NCBI RefSeq assembly: GCF_020509005.1
Contig: NC_063021.1
Span: 3,844,001-3,908,000 of the forward strand
Direction: 5' to 3'
DNA from: Fulvia fulva
Lineage: Eukaryota > Ascomycota > Dothideomycetes > Mycosphaerellales > Mycosphaerellaceae
Length of the DNA stretch: 64,000 nucleotides
A program made the position numbers and the translations under genes. The notes under the pieces were generated by a model that saw nothing but the letters and a program-made list of their open reading frames with translations, did not search any database and was not told where the DNA came from. Numbering within the stretch: position 1 is the first letter of the stretch; each line of letters starts with the position of its first letter. Shown piece after piece: positions 26,207 to 37,440 of the stretch.

Positions 26207-26770
26207 ATGGCAGACACAAAAGCGCAACCCTACGTCTTCGATCTGGGCCACATGCTCGTCACCGACCCAAACCCAGTCCCATCTTACACCGACAGCACCA
26301 AAGAAGCCGTCCTCACCTCAACCGCCAAGGACTGCGCACAAGCCCTCATAAACCAACTCCTCACAGCCTGCCCCATCTCCAAAGCCGACGATGGCGCCTT
26401 CCAAATAACTCTGCCCGCACCCGAAACACACCTTCCCCGCGAGAAGCCCGTACCGAAGGAGAAGGAGAAGACGAAATGGGAGAAGTTCGCCGAGAAGAAG
26501 GGTATCAAGGGCAAGCGAAAGGATGGCAAGTTGCAGTACGACGAAGTGAAGGGTGACTGGGTGCCCAAGTATGGGTACAAGGGCAAGAGTGCTGCTGGTG
26601 GAGTGGAAGCGGATTGGATTATGGAGGTTGATGAGAAGGCGGAGAGGAAGAAGGCGGAGGAGGAGGAGAGTCAGAAGAGGCCGGGAAAGCCGAGTTATCA
26701 GAAGAAGAATCCTAATGGTGGTGATGTGGAGAGGAGGGATAGGAAGTTGAAGGCGAGGAAGGGGAAATGA
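26207..26770 (+). CDS. RRS1: ribosome biogenesis regulatory protein RRS1
   Basis: An intact single-exon gene of 187 codons. Rrs1 works in the nucleolus with Rpf2 to bring the 5S RNP (5S rRNA, uL5, uL18) into the pre-60S particle. Family features are an N-terminal segment YVFDLGHMLVTDPNPV, the central KEKEKTKWEKFAEKKGIK, KRKDGKLQYDEVKGDWVPKY and GYKGKSAAG, and a Lys/Arg-rich C-terminus typical of nucleolar factors. The start AACAATGGCA is in good context and matches the expected N-terminus. Confidence 0.96.
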   Translation: MADTKAQPYVFDLGHMLVTDPNPVPSYTDSTKEAVLTSTAKDCAQALINQLLTACPISKADDGAFQITLPAPETHLPREKPVPKEKEKTKWEKFAEKKGIKGKRKDGKLQYDEVKGDWVPKYGYKGKSAAGGVEADWIMEVDEKAERKKAEEEESQKRPGKPSYQKKNPNGGDVERRDRKLKARKGK

Positions 26771-27132
26771 GGGAGAGGAAAGGCTGGGTGACGGGAGAAG
26801 ACTCTTTGCCAGATTGGCGCCTGCAAACGAGCTATGAAGGCGCCGCATAGTGAGGGGATTCATGAGTGTGAGAGCACAATGAGATGACCAGTCTGCGTTG
26901 CAACTGTACGACTGGACAAGATCTGCTAGACGGCGGCTTCTGAACACCAAAGGAAACCACTAGCGCATGCCGACTTTTGCGCTGCAGCGGTGCAACTCAC
27001 ATGGACCTAATGCCGCTTCGATGTACGATAGGAGAACTACGAGATAAGAGGCACGCCGAAAACGCTACCAATTCCAGCAGACAATATGTATGGCTAAAGT
27101 ATTGCCAGAAAGACGACAGCTGTAACATTCTC
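26771..27132. other. intergenic stretch between convergent genes
   Basis: 361 bp between the 3' end of RRS1 and the 3' end of the NAD(P)-binding gene. No feature was seen. Confidence 0.5.
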
Positions 27133-27805
27133 TCAATTCGCAACCACAACCGCCTCACCCATCCACCTCCCCTCCGCCGCAGCCTCAACCAAATCCTCCG
27201 CCACACTCGCCCTCGTAATCCCCGCAAACATCCCCAACCCCTTCCCCTCCTCCCCAAACTCCCTCACCGGCTTCGTCTCCCCCTCTTTCAACATACACGG
27301 CCTGAGCATCGTCCACTCCACCCCCTCCAACTCCTTCACCTCCTGATCCACAGCATCGTGATCCTCATACGCATACGCCAGATTCGTATGCCTAAACATC
27401 ATCCTCAACGGCCACGCAGACTCCGCAAACGACGATCCAGCTCCCGAGGCGGAGAGGATCACGAGCCGGTTCACGCCGTGGGCTCGCATTATTGGGGCGA
27501 GGGTGCGGATGGTGTCGCGGATTAGGAATCTGAGGAGATGTTAGGCCGGCGAAGGGGGAGTCGGAGGCGCGTTGGACGGCTAGGGTTATGATTATGGCGT
27601 CGATGGGCTTGGTGGTGAAGGCTGATGCGAGGTTGGAGGTGGAGAGGGGTGAGCCGCGGAGGGGTGTGAGGTTGTTGTGGGGGCCTAGGGTGGAGAGGCT
27701 GGAGGTGTTGCGGACTAGGGCTGTGACGGTGTGGTTGTGGGTGAGGGCTGAGAGGGTGGTGAGGTGGCCTGTGCGGCCTGAGGCGCCGAGGATGAGGAGG
27801 TGCAT
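27133..27805 (-). pseudogene. NAD(P)-binding Rossmann (NmrA/SDR-like) protein, frameshifted
   Basis: Two minus-strand frames form one protein of about 220 residues. The first runs from ATG 27805 with the dinucleotide-binding LILGASGRTG, through VTALVRN and IIITLAVQRASDSPFAGLTS. The second carries FLIRDTIRTLAPIMRAHGVN, RLVILSASGAGSS and VEWTMLRPCML, ending at 27133. They meet near 27526 and differ by one base. A TCTCCTCAG acceptor-like site preceded by CTAAC lies at the junction. No upstream GT in the needed phase resembles a donor, so a one-base indel is more likely than an intron. Intact relatives are cytosolic NAD(P)-dependent reductase-like proteins of unknown substrate. Confidence 0.7.
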
Positions 27806-28484
27806 TGTGAGGTCTTGGGGGTTGAGGATGGGGTGCGTTGGGTTGTGGTGTTCTTTGTGGTCACAGCTGGGGGTTGATGTATGGATTGGATGATGATCGT
27901 TGCTGTCTATATGATGAGAACGCAGGCGTGATATGGAGATGTAATGTCATGGTTGCATGGGTGTCTTTACATCTTATTTGATTCTGTTCCAATATCCCCT
28001 GCCTCCTAAGGTAGCGGTATGGTGGTGGTTGCCCTTTTGGCGCCATCTCGGAATCCTTCGCATCTTCGGCCGAGCGCTTTGTCACCTCTCAACTGTCCCA
28101 TCTTTCCCTTCAATGTCTGCACACAACACCTCGTCATTGACATCTGCTTGGGTTCGCTCTGACGCTAGAACTGTCATACTGACAGATGTTAATGTCGTCC
28201 ATGAGGGCTTGCGATGGTCAATGGACTGCGATCCTCAGCTCCTCGCTACTGCACTTCGATCCTTCGAGCTGAGAATGTCCTTCCTTCGGCGCTCGCGACA
28301 GATGCACACGCACAACGCGTCACGACTGCCAAATCACTATGAGAGTACAATGAGACTCACACCTTGATAAGAGGCTTTCGCTTAGAGTCGTTCGGTGCGC
28401 TGACTGATGGCATTGTGCGCTGGTAGATGGGCAACTGGAGGGTTTGGCTGGCTCTTGGTACCACGAGCTGACAATGATCCTTCG
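27806..28484. other. intergenic stretch, nothing recognised
   Basis: About 0.68 kb separating the divergent NAD(P)-binding gene and the sulfotransferase-like relic. No motif or RNA gene was seen. Confidence 0.5.
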
Positions 28485-29360
28485 ATGACCTTGCATCTGC
28501 TCTGGCTAGGTCCGAATGAACAGAAACTCTGGCGTACATATAACGTGGAAAGACGCTCACTCAAGCCACGCGATGGAAAGAAAGCCACGCCAACATCTGC
28601 GCCCGCTTTCGAAGTTTTGATCAACAATACAGCAGGAGACTCAACATGGGCAACTGCAAAGAGCGTTTGGCGCCCATGCAGTAGGGAACGCACCGGCGGC
28701 AAGTTCTGGCTCAACTGCATCGAAGCCAAGTACGAAGGGAAAGGTCGACCATACACCCGCAAGGACTTCGATCACGGTCTCGGCGAGTATGCCGGCGTTA
28801 CTGACATGCCTTGCTGCTTTCTGTAGCGCGAACTCATGGACGCATATCCAGAAGCCAAAGTCGTACTGGTCAACCGAGATGTTGACAGCTGGGCCAACTC
28901 CTTCCTGTCCGTGGCTGTCACGAAAGGCGCATTTACCTTCGCAAGCAATGTCATCATTGCGATGGAGCCATTTCTACCGAAGAGTACTTACACTGCAACG
29001 ATGGTGCAGAAACAACTACTTGGCTACTTCAAAGCATCCGACGCCAAAGGGATAGAGCAAAATGCCCGGCTAATCATCCGACAGCACTACCAGGACATTC
29101 GAGACGCGTGCGCATCCACACCTGGTAGGCTGCTGGGGATGAAGATCGAAGAAGGCCGGACTCCCCTCTGCAGGTTCCTCTACCTGCCAGTACCAAGTGT
29201 GCCCGTTCCGAGCACAAACGAGATAGCAATACAGCAAGCCAAGATATCGGAGCATAGGGGCGAAAAGCTTCGCGAAGGAGCTCTGGCTCTTCTCACTTAC
29301 CTCGCAATCCCCCTGATGGCTGGTGCTGTTGGCTGGTGGTACTTCACTTCGAAAAGCTAA
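28485..29360 (+). pseudogene. sulfotransferase-like (P-loop) membrane protein, broken
   Basis: The frame from ATG 28485 opens with MTLHLLWLGP, as in fungal Sulfotransfer_4-type proteins. The expected P-loop (LGxxRTGTxSL-like) that should follow is absent and replaced by unrelated sequence of about 55 codons. The conserved part resumes with AKYEGKGRPYTRKDFD, GEYAGVTDMPCC, then an in-frame TAG at 28824-28826, then RELMDAYPEAKVVLVNRDVD. The stop sits where relatives have another residue, possibly Trp (TGG to TAG). The C-terminus is intact, with a membrane helix (ALLTYLAIPLMAGAVGWWYF) and a basic end. Loss of the P-loop plus a stop makes enzyme function very unlikely. A 3' splice-like TTTCTGTAG at the stop is an alternative, weaker because conserved residues flank it on both sides. 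Confidence 0.7.
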
Positions 29361-29599
29361 ATCAGAGAGGCATCCAATGTCATAGGTTGCTTGTTTCAAC
29401 ATGTCCTCAAGTCCCACTTTTCTTTGAGGACATCGCTAAGGCTGTCCTTATCAAAGTAGAATGCCTTGCTTGATTTACCACAGCACATCGTGGAGTGACA
29501 GAATTTCAGCACTCACATCTGCGACACAATTTCGATTCATCGATTCAACGACACAACAAGACTGGCTACTCTGCCATACACATAGCACTCGCACTCACC

Positions 29600-30595
29600 A
29601 TGCGTGTCGTCGACAAGCCACAGCATGGCCCTCACGGTAGAACTGCAGGTCTCAGGCTCAGACTGGCGCAAGATCCGACCGCACCACTACCAGGATTCCG
29701 ATGCGTGTTCTGGAATCTCCCGCTGGAACTGCGCAACATGATTCATGAACTTGTCTGGCAAGGCAAACGTGTCAGTACTGGACTCTTGGAGGCGAGCAAA
29801 GACGAGACTTCGCCGTCAGATGGACCTCACAAGGCATCGCTTGCAAATCATTCCAGGCTCGACGGCGTCGCCATACATCTCAGCGATCTGGCAGTCTCGA
29901 AAGAATTTTGCCAGGAAGTCAGGTACTGGTTGCTAGAACACGGTACAGTGGTATTCAACGACCCGACGGTGGATCGTGTACACATCGATCGTGCTCTCTG
30001 GAATGGCAAGTTTGACCAGGCTCTGCAGCATATCCGCTCAATCGAAGTCTCAGCCGGGTCGCTATTCTACTCGAGCCTGCTCTGGTCACTGAAATTGCCG
30101 AATCTGCAACGCATCAAGGTTACTGACTGCGACGCCTGGCGCCTGGGAGTGGCCGTGAGAATGCGCCGCTCTATGGGGACATCCGACTTCAACGAAGATT
30201 GCGGCAGCTTGCAGCGTTTCCGGAACCTAGGAGACTGCCTCTTCATAAGGCAGCTTCAGCGTCACACTAAGCTGAGATACATCAAACTTGCGATCCCTCC
30301 CTGTGAGAACTGTGAAGACGTCTTCAGAGCCTGTCCAGACAGTGAGGTGGAGGCAACGTGTCACCTTAGTGGCACCTTGGCTCTGTCTATGGAGGCATAC
30401 GTGCTAAGCAGCGTTCTTGGCAACGTTCGTGTGGAGATCAGCGCAGAGCGCAAGCAAGTGTGCCAGTTGAACGAGGAAATTGGAGCCCGGACCCAGATTG
30501 TGACCCATATTGTGGGAGAAGTCATCGCGTATGACGACCAAGATGAGATCAACTCTATGGCGGAGACCCTCTGGCCAACGTCTTGGGAGGGCTGA
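29600..30595 (+). CDS. F-box-like / 2EXR-type protein
   Basis: A single-exon gene of 331 codons. The ATG at 29600 is used; the frame is open further up to 29495 without an ATG. Residues about 40-60 carry FWNLPLELRNMIHELVW, the degenerate F-box-like LPxELRNxIYxL motif found in large, fast-evolving families of Dothideomycetes. The rest is a mixed alpha/beta region with no other known domain. Such proteins are thought to bind Skp1 or other partners, but most have no known function. Confidence 0.72.
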   Translation: MRVVDKPQHGPHGRTAGLRLRLAQDPTAPLPGFRCVFWNLPLELRNMIHELVWQGKRVSTGLLEASKDETSPSDGPHKASLANHSRLDGVAIHLSDLAVSKEFCQEVRYWLLEHGTVVFNDPTVDRVHIDRALWNGKFDQALQHIRSIEVSAGSLFYSSLLWSLKLPNLQRIKVTDCDAWRLGVAVRMRRSMGTSDFNEDCGSLQRFRNLGDCLFIRQLQRHTKLRYIKLAIPPCENCEDVFRACPDSEVEATCHLSGTLALSMEAYVLSSVLGNVRVEISAERKQVCQLNEEIGARTQIVTHIVGEVIAYDDQDEINSMAETLWPTSWEG

Positions 30596-31518
30596 CGTGT
30601 GATGTCTGGTGCGATGCAGATACACTAACCTCACATCATCTCTCGGCCTGCAACAGGAAGCGACCAAGCCATGTAGAAGAAGGCCACCGCCACTCGGGGT
30701 TTTGCGACCACCGGTGAGTGCTCAGGGCCCTCAATCAATATGTGGTAACCGGCGTTCTTGGAGGCAGGTCTTAGACCCGAGCTACTCTTGAGCCGCGACG
30801 GGAGAGCACTTGGCAAGCACTGTGTACTGATACACCACATCTGGAGCGGATCAGTTCTGGTGCATGAAGGTGTTAACAGCAGTCAGCACGGGCGCAGGCT
30901 ACCGTCCAGCGCTATTCACGTGCGATATAGCGGTGCCAGCGCATGCGTCACAAATACTACGGTCTCCACGTCAGGGCTTACAAGACGATTGTAGAGACGA
31001 TGTTCCGTTGACTGGAGTATGGAATCTGAGCCTGCACGAACGCTACCTGCGCTGTTCGCTGTCTTTTCAGGCAATTATCTGGTTTGTGTTTGGACACCAG
31101 GGATGGATCTCGCACGAGGCAGCAACCCGAAGTATCAATACTGTAGGCCGTCGGATCATCGTTCCAGTCCTGTCGAGGGATGGACCCTGCGTGTTGAGCT
31201 GTCAGCAAGACGAGAGGAAGCCGACGGGCGGAAGGTCGCCTTCGGGGAGTTCTGTACAATAAATGCTCCGCGGCCAAGATCCACTTGTCAGATATACTCC
31301 TAGAAAGGCCTCGTGTTGGCACCAGGATCAACGAACAGCATTCGATTGGCTCCTGATCCCACCGGCTCCCATACCTGCCAGCCTGCAGCAGAGCGGGTCC
31401 TGTAACTGTTAGTCAAACAAACAACTAATCAACAGGTCAGCTGTGCAGACCGGGAACGCTGTAGTGCAGATGCCAGATGCCATGTGTAACGCAGTAGAAG
31501 CGCCGTAGAAGGAAAGAT

Positions 31519-31830
31519 CCTCGACACTTCCCCTGGCCCCAGCTCGCCGACCTGACCCCACTTGATCATCAAATTCTAATCAAGTTCTTATCAATGTCGA
31601 CTATCTTGCACGTCGCCGTTGCGCCTCGGGGAGGGCACATCGGGGGGCCCTAACCCCTCCCTCGTGAGGGCCCCCCCTCCTACTCGTTGCCGGCTCGAGT
31701 GCGCGGAGAACAAAGATGCTAGGGGGTCTTGGAGGCGCAATCTGAAGTCGTAGTAGTATAAAGTGTCAATCAAAGTGTCGCCAAATGATGGGGTCAGTTC
31801 GGCGAGCTGGGGCCAGGGGAAGTGTCGAGG
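31519..31830. mobile_element. MITE, Mutator-like (9-bp target-site duplication)
   Basis: A 312-bp element bounded by 42-bp terminal inverted repeats (31519-31560 and 31789-31830) that match at 41 of 42 positions and begin CCTCGACACTTCCCCTGG. It is flanked on both sides by the perfect 9-bp direct repeat AGGAAAGAT (31510-31518 and 31831-31839), the target-site length typical of Mutator-like elements. It has no coding capacity, so a transposase elsewhere would be needed. A perfect GC-rich hairpin lies inside. The near-identity of the repeats suggests fairly recent insertion. Confidence 0.9.
31642..31676. repeat. GC hairpin inside the MITE
   Basis: GGGGGGCCCT (31642-31651) and its exact complement AGGGCCCCCC (31667-31676) enclose a 15-nt loop, giving a perfect 10-bp stem. 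Confidence 0.85.
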
Positions 31831-32442
31831 AGGAAAGATTAGGCAGAGCGAACTTCGAAGCAAGAGTCATGGTTCATCCATGGGAGAAGCAAAACAGCCA
31901 ATCTGGAGCGCCCAAACTCACGTCTTAATGAATCAAAACTGACTTCCATGAAATGGATGCGCAACTGAGAAGACCATCATGATTCAAAAGATAGAAAACT
32001 GAGAATGCTCATTGCTGCTTGCTTTTCTGACCCCAAATACCAATTACATGCTAGTAACCTGAACCGCGCTCTCTCGGTGAAACCGTACCCATACCACCCC
32101 TCTCTGCCCTCGTCTTTCTTTGCGATGTGTGACTGTCGACTCTCAACTTCATGTATTCTATCTTGTACAATTCTTGTTGTTGTTCTTCCAGGGCCAAGAT
32201 GTTGTGTGATGCGCTGTCTGGGCAAAAGCATTGTGGTATATGCACGTCTCCAACCTTAAATCCAAAAAAAAAACTCTATGAAACCGGTGGGAAACCGTGC
32301 TGCAACACCTCCACCTGAGCGTGCGCGATGAAGCATTGGGGGACGCCTGCGAGAACACTCTATACCCTTCCTTCCATCGTTGAAACGGAGATCTGATGAA
32401 GTGCGCTCGCTGCTGACACCGCTTTACCGCTAATTCTCGCTC

Positions 32443-32470
32443 GCTTGCTTGCTTGCTTGCTTTCTTTCTT
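32443..32470. repeat. (GCTT)n microsatellite
   Basis: Five perfect GCTT units followed by TCTTTCTT. Confidence 0.9.
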
Positions 32471-32814
32471 CAAGACCGCGATATGCGGATCTTGCGCTGC
32501 TTCAAAGAACTCCCTATCCGAAACCGAAAACCTCGGCCAGCCAGTATGTCTAGTTGTCCAACTGTCGGTATGTGGACTGTAGGGTATTATACATTATGAT
32601 CGAGCCAGAGACGTGACGTGACGTGTCATGTGATCGACGTTGCGTCGGGAAGTACGTTCCCGCCGCCGCCTCCAGCGAAGAGCCAACGCGGCTTCTCGTG
32701 TGTGGTTGATGTAGACGCACGAGAGCGGCTGGCGCTGCAGCCACGAACAGGTGTCTTCTGCCAGTTCGTCGCAACCCCGAGGTCATGCGGCTGGTATGAC
32801 CTGGATCCCATCGC

Positions 32815-34049
32815 TTACATCGTTGAGTATGAAGCAGATGCTGCAGGAGCGCGACGACTCGAGATGAGGCGTTCGGTCTGGATGTATAGGCTGTCAAGGT
32901 ACTGCATTGCTGGTGCGTCTTTAAGGATCTTGGCGACTTGTAGACCGGAGCTGATCAGCTGGAGGATGTTCCTGTCGTCCTTCAGCGGCCGTGACTGATG
33001 CTTGGCCGCGTGTCTCATCTCCAAGCTGTTTTCCAAGATCGTGATGAGCTGTTTGATCTGGCCGTTGTAGAGGACTCGTGCTGGAATGCGGCGCTTGGTC
33101 GCCAGGCGTTTCAGTAGGTACACCCACTCTGACCATTCTCGGTCTCCGGGTACTCGAACAGGTCGCTTGTCGGGCTCGATCGGAATAGGAAACTGGTACT
33201 TCGCAACAAAGTCGAAGGCGCACTGGGAAAGTCTGTCGTTTACTTTCGATAGGATTTCGTCTTGTTCTTGGGCGTACAAAGTGATGGGTAACTGGGGCAA
33301 GTCTTCTTCTTTGGGCTCGAAGCCGCCGTCTTCCGGCTTGTCAAGGAGTTGCGATGGTCCGTCGAATTCGTCTCTGTTGGATGGTCGTCGCTGAGGGAAC
33401 TGCTTGGACTGCAAGCTTGCAGTGCTGGAGTTCTGGTCGCCAAAGTATCCTGCCATACCAGCCCTGGCTTCTTCTGATGAACTGCGTCGGAGAGGTGGGC
33501 CTGGCCAAGGGCTGCCAAAGGCCGCATACCCGGATCTTGGGCTACGATCGGCGCCTGTTGGCATTGGGGTCTGTGGTTGCTGGAACTGAGCGGACATGGG
33601 CGGTGTTGCCCAGCCTGAGAGGAGCTGGAGATCTTGGTACGAGGCTGCAGGTCGACTAGACCATTCTTCTCGCGCCCAACGTTGTGTTTGTGCCGTCGAA
33701 AATGGAGGATAGCTCGTTCCTGTTCGGTTGCCGCCTGCTAGGCCTGGTGGTGGAGGGAAGCTTTTGTATGGCTGAGCAGTCGTCGGTACAGATCCAGGGT
33801 AAGTGTTCGCGTACCTGAGAGTAGCCGGTGGCCGAGAGGCTGCCCACGGGTCTCTTTCCTGTAGTCTTTGCCTGAGACGCGTTAGCATGCGAGCCTCGAA
33901 TGTAAGTTGGGGTGTCACGCGACGCCCCGAGTGTCAACGTACTGTCTGGCGAATGGCTCCTCTACTCGAGTTGGCAGAGCTGCAGCTCTTCTTGACTCAT
34001 TGGGAGCATAACCTGTAGTTGTAGGTTCAGAGGGCGCACCAGAGGTCAT
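32815..34049 (-). CDS. conserved hypothetical protein with disordered N-terminal half
   Basis: Two minus-strand exons (33943-34049 and 32815-33871) joined by removing 33872-33942 (GTACGT..TCTCAG, with a GCTAAC branch) give 387 residues. The N-terminal 170 residues are Pro/Ser/Gln-rich and probably disordered. From about residue 215 there is a compact helical domain (DEILSKVNDRLSQCAFDFV, then WSEWVYLLKRLATKRRIP and QIKQLITILENSLEM). It has no signal peptide or membrane helix. I do not recognise the domain. The start ATG 34049 is the first in frame after splicing. Confidence 0.72.
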
Positions 34050-35624
34050 TATGTGCAATCGGCAGATGTGGCTGCAGATGCAACGACAACGCAGATGCTG
34101 CTGGAGGAGCTAGCGTTCGCAGATCAATGTGGTACAGAGATTGACGGAGGAGGGACAGTCAAGCACATTCTTACGTGAGGTGCAGCCAGATGCGCCAACC
34201 AGCGAGTAGCCATTCGGCCTTGGGTCGTGCTACGATCGTGCCATCCACCTAGAAGAAACACAAGGCTTCTCGGTGTGCGCTAGGATGTTCGCTGTGCAAG
34301 CTGTGACGCGGTCTATCCGTGCCTGCCCAAGCCCTCCCCTCTACGAGTGCTTTTCAAGGGTGCCCCAGTTTTAGCATAGCCATGCCGACGGGACGGATTG
34401 GCAAGCTTGACCGAAGACGTGCAAATGTGCCTGATAGCCTGTCAAGCAGAACCAGCCTAGACAGTAGCACGGCCGTGCTCAGCAAGGGTGCTGGTCGTCC
34501 CTGGCACATCCGCTCGTGGATGTCGCGAAACAGGGTGGTGAACCTTCATCGACAAGCATCGGCTCGACTTTGCTGACATCACTTGACATCCAACGGTGCG
34601 TCCCAAGTGCCGAAAGGTTGTGACCGCCCTGCTTCGTGCGGGCCGTAGTGTGCGAAAGTGCGTGCCGTAACTCAGTAGTCGCTGCTTGCAATATCTGCTG
34701 CGCTGCAGGGGCCTGGAGATCTCTCGAAACGACGAGGCAAAGAGCGCTCGCTGTGACAGATGTTTCGTGGCCGCGTGTTGTTTGCGCGCTTGGCGCAGCG
34801 AGCCGCCGACAATGATGGCATATCGAAACGAGGCTGTGAGCTTTTGGGCTCTGCTTGACCTGCGTGTATTTCGAGCAATTTCTTGGGAGCTTGCTTCCAG
34901 CATCATGGATGTTCAGCTTCGCCTTGAAAGTGCACGTGCGGAAATGATCTGCGCGCTCTTTGGGCATCATTGCTGCGAGTGCTGCTCTTCAAGGCATCGA
35001 TGTCCTCGAGATGATGAATCACGCTGCCCAAGTCCAGACGTCGCTCACGATGCACGATGGTTTCGTGATGCTTTTGTTGGTAAAGTAGGGCGACAGAGGG
35101 CGCGTCGACGGCAACGGACGTCACGACTGCCACGTGCAAAACGAGATGGGTCAGAGACACGCCTTACCGCTTTCAGACCATGCGTTAGATTGCGTTGCCA
35201 GCTAAACTGACTCGACATCAACTCCATCGCCGACCGGCCAACAAAGTGCTGCCTGCTAATACTGTAAGACCATATGCACGTGAGCGTCCGGTGGAGATCG
35301 ACTGTTTCGCGATAGACCGCTGTGCCAGTCTGGTGAACTGCTGTCCGTGTGCTGCTGCACAAGCGACAAGTCCTTGGCCGTGCGTGAAACATCAGGAATG
35401 CCACTGCCCTCCGCGACGCTGAGCGGATATCGCACTCGCTCTCTGCTAATGATCGGAAGCCGAAATGTGGAATTGGACATGTGTTGGTGAAAACTCTACG
35501 AACGACAGGCCGATACTGCCTGCCGGCAAGTGCCTACGAGATCCGGGTATCATAATCGTTACTTCCCATGTGCCTGTACTGTTGAGCCGGTCAGACCGTC
35601 ACCACAGCTCAAGCATATCGACCA
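34050..35624. other. intergenic stretch, no supported gene
   Basis: About 1.6 kb with overlapping frames of 60-175 codons on both strands, none with a recognisable motif. I see no repeat or RNA gene. Confidence 0.45.
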
Positions 35625-36493
35625 TTATTGCTTTGATTCTGCATTTTGTATGAAGGCGCCGTGTAGTACATAGTTGGCCGCTGCGCCGGACCCGGACTGC
35701 TGCGGTGGAGCTGGAGAAGGGTCGCGGGACTGGTCGCTGTGGAATAGATCAGCATGTGTGCCCCGACGTTGGATACTGTCACCGGGTACTGACCGGAACG
35801 GATTCGGCGGAGCGCCTGCCAGGTTGTTCGTGTCGAGCCCTGCCTCTGCGTGGCCGGCGTGTAAGCACCACGCGCGCGTAGCGCTCCGACTTCTGCGGAA
35901 CCGATGCAAAATGACAGAAGTGTAGATGAGCTTGCCTAAGCACGTCGCGCTATCAAGGGTTAGCGAGGTAAAAGAGCTGTTACGGAGTTGCATCCGAACA
36001 CTTACAGAATGACAATGACCCAGATGAAGCCGAGAGCAGCTCTCCTTCGTGCTGCGCCGATCAGAGATAGAATGAAGAACACTGCCCAGACCAGGGTCGC
36101 GATGGTATTCAAGACCACAGCGACGACAGGGCTGAGCCTCTTGCGCGCGTATAACACGATCTCCACAATGTCAAAGATGATGGTCACGACTCACGCAGCA
36201 ACTCGCTAGCCAAACTCCTGCAACAATGCTAGACGGGGTCCCTTGTTAGTGTCTGTTCATTCTTCGGCAATTCTTGTCTTGCATGCACTTACCGGACACC
36301 TTGCCAAACACTCTCATCAACCTCGTGAGTCGTCGTAGGAGGAGTACTCGTACTGGCCATCGCTCGCGAAATCATCCACGTGGTGCAAGACTGCCAGGCT
36401 CGCACCGAGCGAGATGACCAGAATGACACGGCACAGAAGCTGCGCAGCCCAAAGCGGGATGAGCACGCGCTTCAGCCAAAGGTCGCCACACAT
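35625..36493 (-). CDS. MARVEL-like multi-span membrane protein, gene model uncertain
   Basis: Three minus-strand coding blocks look like one fungal tetraspan (MARVEL-like) protein. Block 1 starts at ATG 36493 or upstream, with the helix KRVLIPLWAAQLLCRVILV. Block 2 (about 36004-36187) carries TIIFDIVEIVLYARKRLSP and two further helices (LNTIATLVWAVFFILSLIG, ALGFIWVIVIL). Block 3 (about 35625-35931) begins KLIYTSVILHRFRRSRS and has a Pro-rich tail with APPNPFRS. An intron with GTAAGT..CTTAG separates blocks 2 and 3, but joined as drawn it puts block 3 out of frame by one. The link from block 1 to 2 has no clean donor. The gene may be damaged, or the splice sites are unusual. MARVEL proteins organise plasma-membrane domains. 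Confidence 0.5.
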
Positions 36494-37440
36494 CTTCTCC
36501 GCGATGTACCAAGGGATCCCTGGTCTGCCTTTCCCAGATGAACTGAAGTGATCGTGTGGTTTGCACAGGGTATCAAAGACCGATCGTGGTAGACTGGTAG
36601 TTGGACCGACTCTGTGCGATTGGCGCGTTGAGAGATATGTTCACGGAAGCAGATCGCAAACGAAAAGATATGTGTTTGACAGTACGAGATTGCGAGAAAG
36701 ACTCACCACGGGCAGCGTCATGTATCAAATACTGCGACATGCGTTGAACAATGTCGTCTTGCCGCCATTGAGGTTCTGAAGGAGCGCCGGTGCGAGTTCG
36801 TGGAAAGGCACATCTCTCTATGACACAAGCGAGCCAGTCAGCAGCCGACAGCTGAGCGTAATAGGCTTAGTCGCTACTATATTCAACCCTTGTCTAGAAT
36901 ACTGTGCCGCGGCTTGCTGCTTTGAGCGTGTGCTGTCTGCAAAACACTGCGCCGCATCGCGAAGAAGCGCATCTGCTGAAGTCCAGTCAAGACAAATGTT
37001 TTGCGGCTGGAGTCGCACGCCTGCTTTGTGGTGGTCGATATCTTCAGCCGTGTGGCAATGGGTGTTGCAGCTGTCCACAGCTGTGGCCTTGTGAGAGCGT
37101 CTGGAGACAGCTCATCCATGTCCTGGGACGACCATTTTCGAGACTGCCAGCCTTACTGAGCGCCCTGGAAATATTTTCTGACGTAGCGTAGATCATATTC
37201 TGGCAATTGGTAAACCATGTCCCACTACCCTCGATCGCTGCCTGGGTAGATGCGGGAACCTGACGTGCTTGACACCGTCATTTCGCAAACACCGCGGCAC
37301 CAGCATTTTATATTGGGAAGTCGCCTGGGTGACCCTTTCATAAGTGGTCGCGCGACCACCACATCTGACGGTACAGCGCCAAAGCCAGTTACCATCGCAT
37401 GGTGCCACCTGGAACGAAACTGCGAACACGATGCCACTGC
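36494..37440. other. intergenic stretch, upstream of MARVEL-like gene and downstream of ILM1
   Basis: About 0.95 kb. The frame of the MARVEL-like first block stays open upstream to about 36590, so its start could lie there. Nothing else was recognised. Confidence 0.45.

Larger units (their letters stand above)
30596..32814. other. gene-poor stretch holding a MITE and simple repeats
   Basis: About 2.2 kb with no supported gene. It contains a 312-bp MITE (31519-31830), a GCTT tetranucleotide repeat (32443-32470) and an A-run near 32265. Other frames are short and overlap. Confidence 0.6.

Noticed and set aside
27480..27560. A normal intron explaining the NAD(P)-binding gene junction
   Set aside because: The acceptor and branch look good, but every upstream GT in the needed phase is non-consensus and would delete conserved residues.
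34457..35210. 149- to 174-codon frames on both strands
   Set aside because: No motif, and both strands are open because of base composition.
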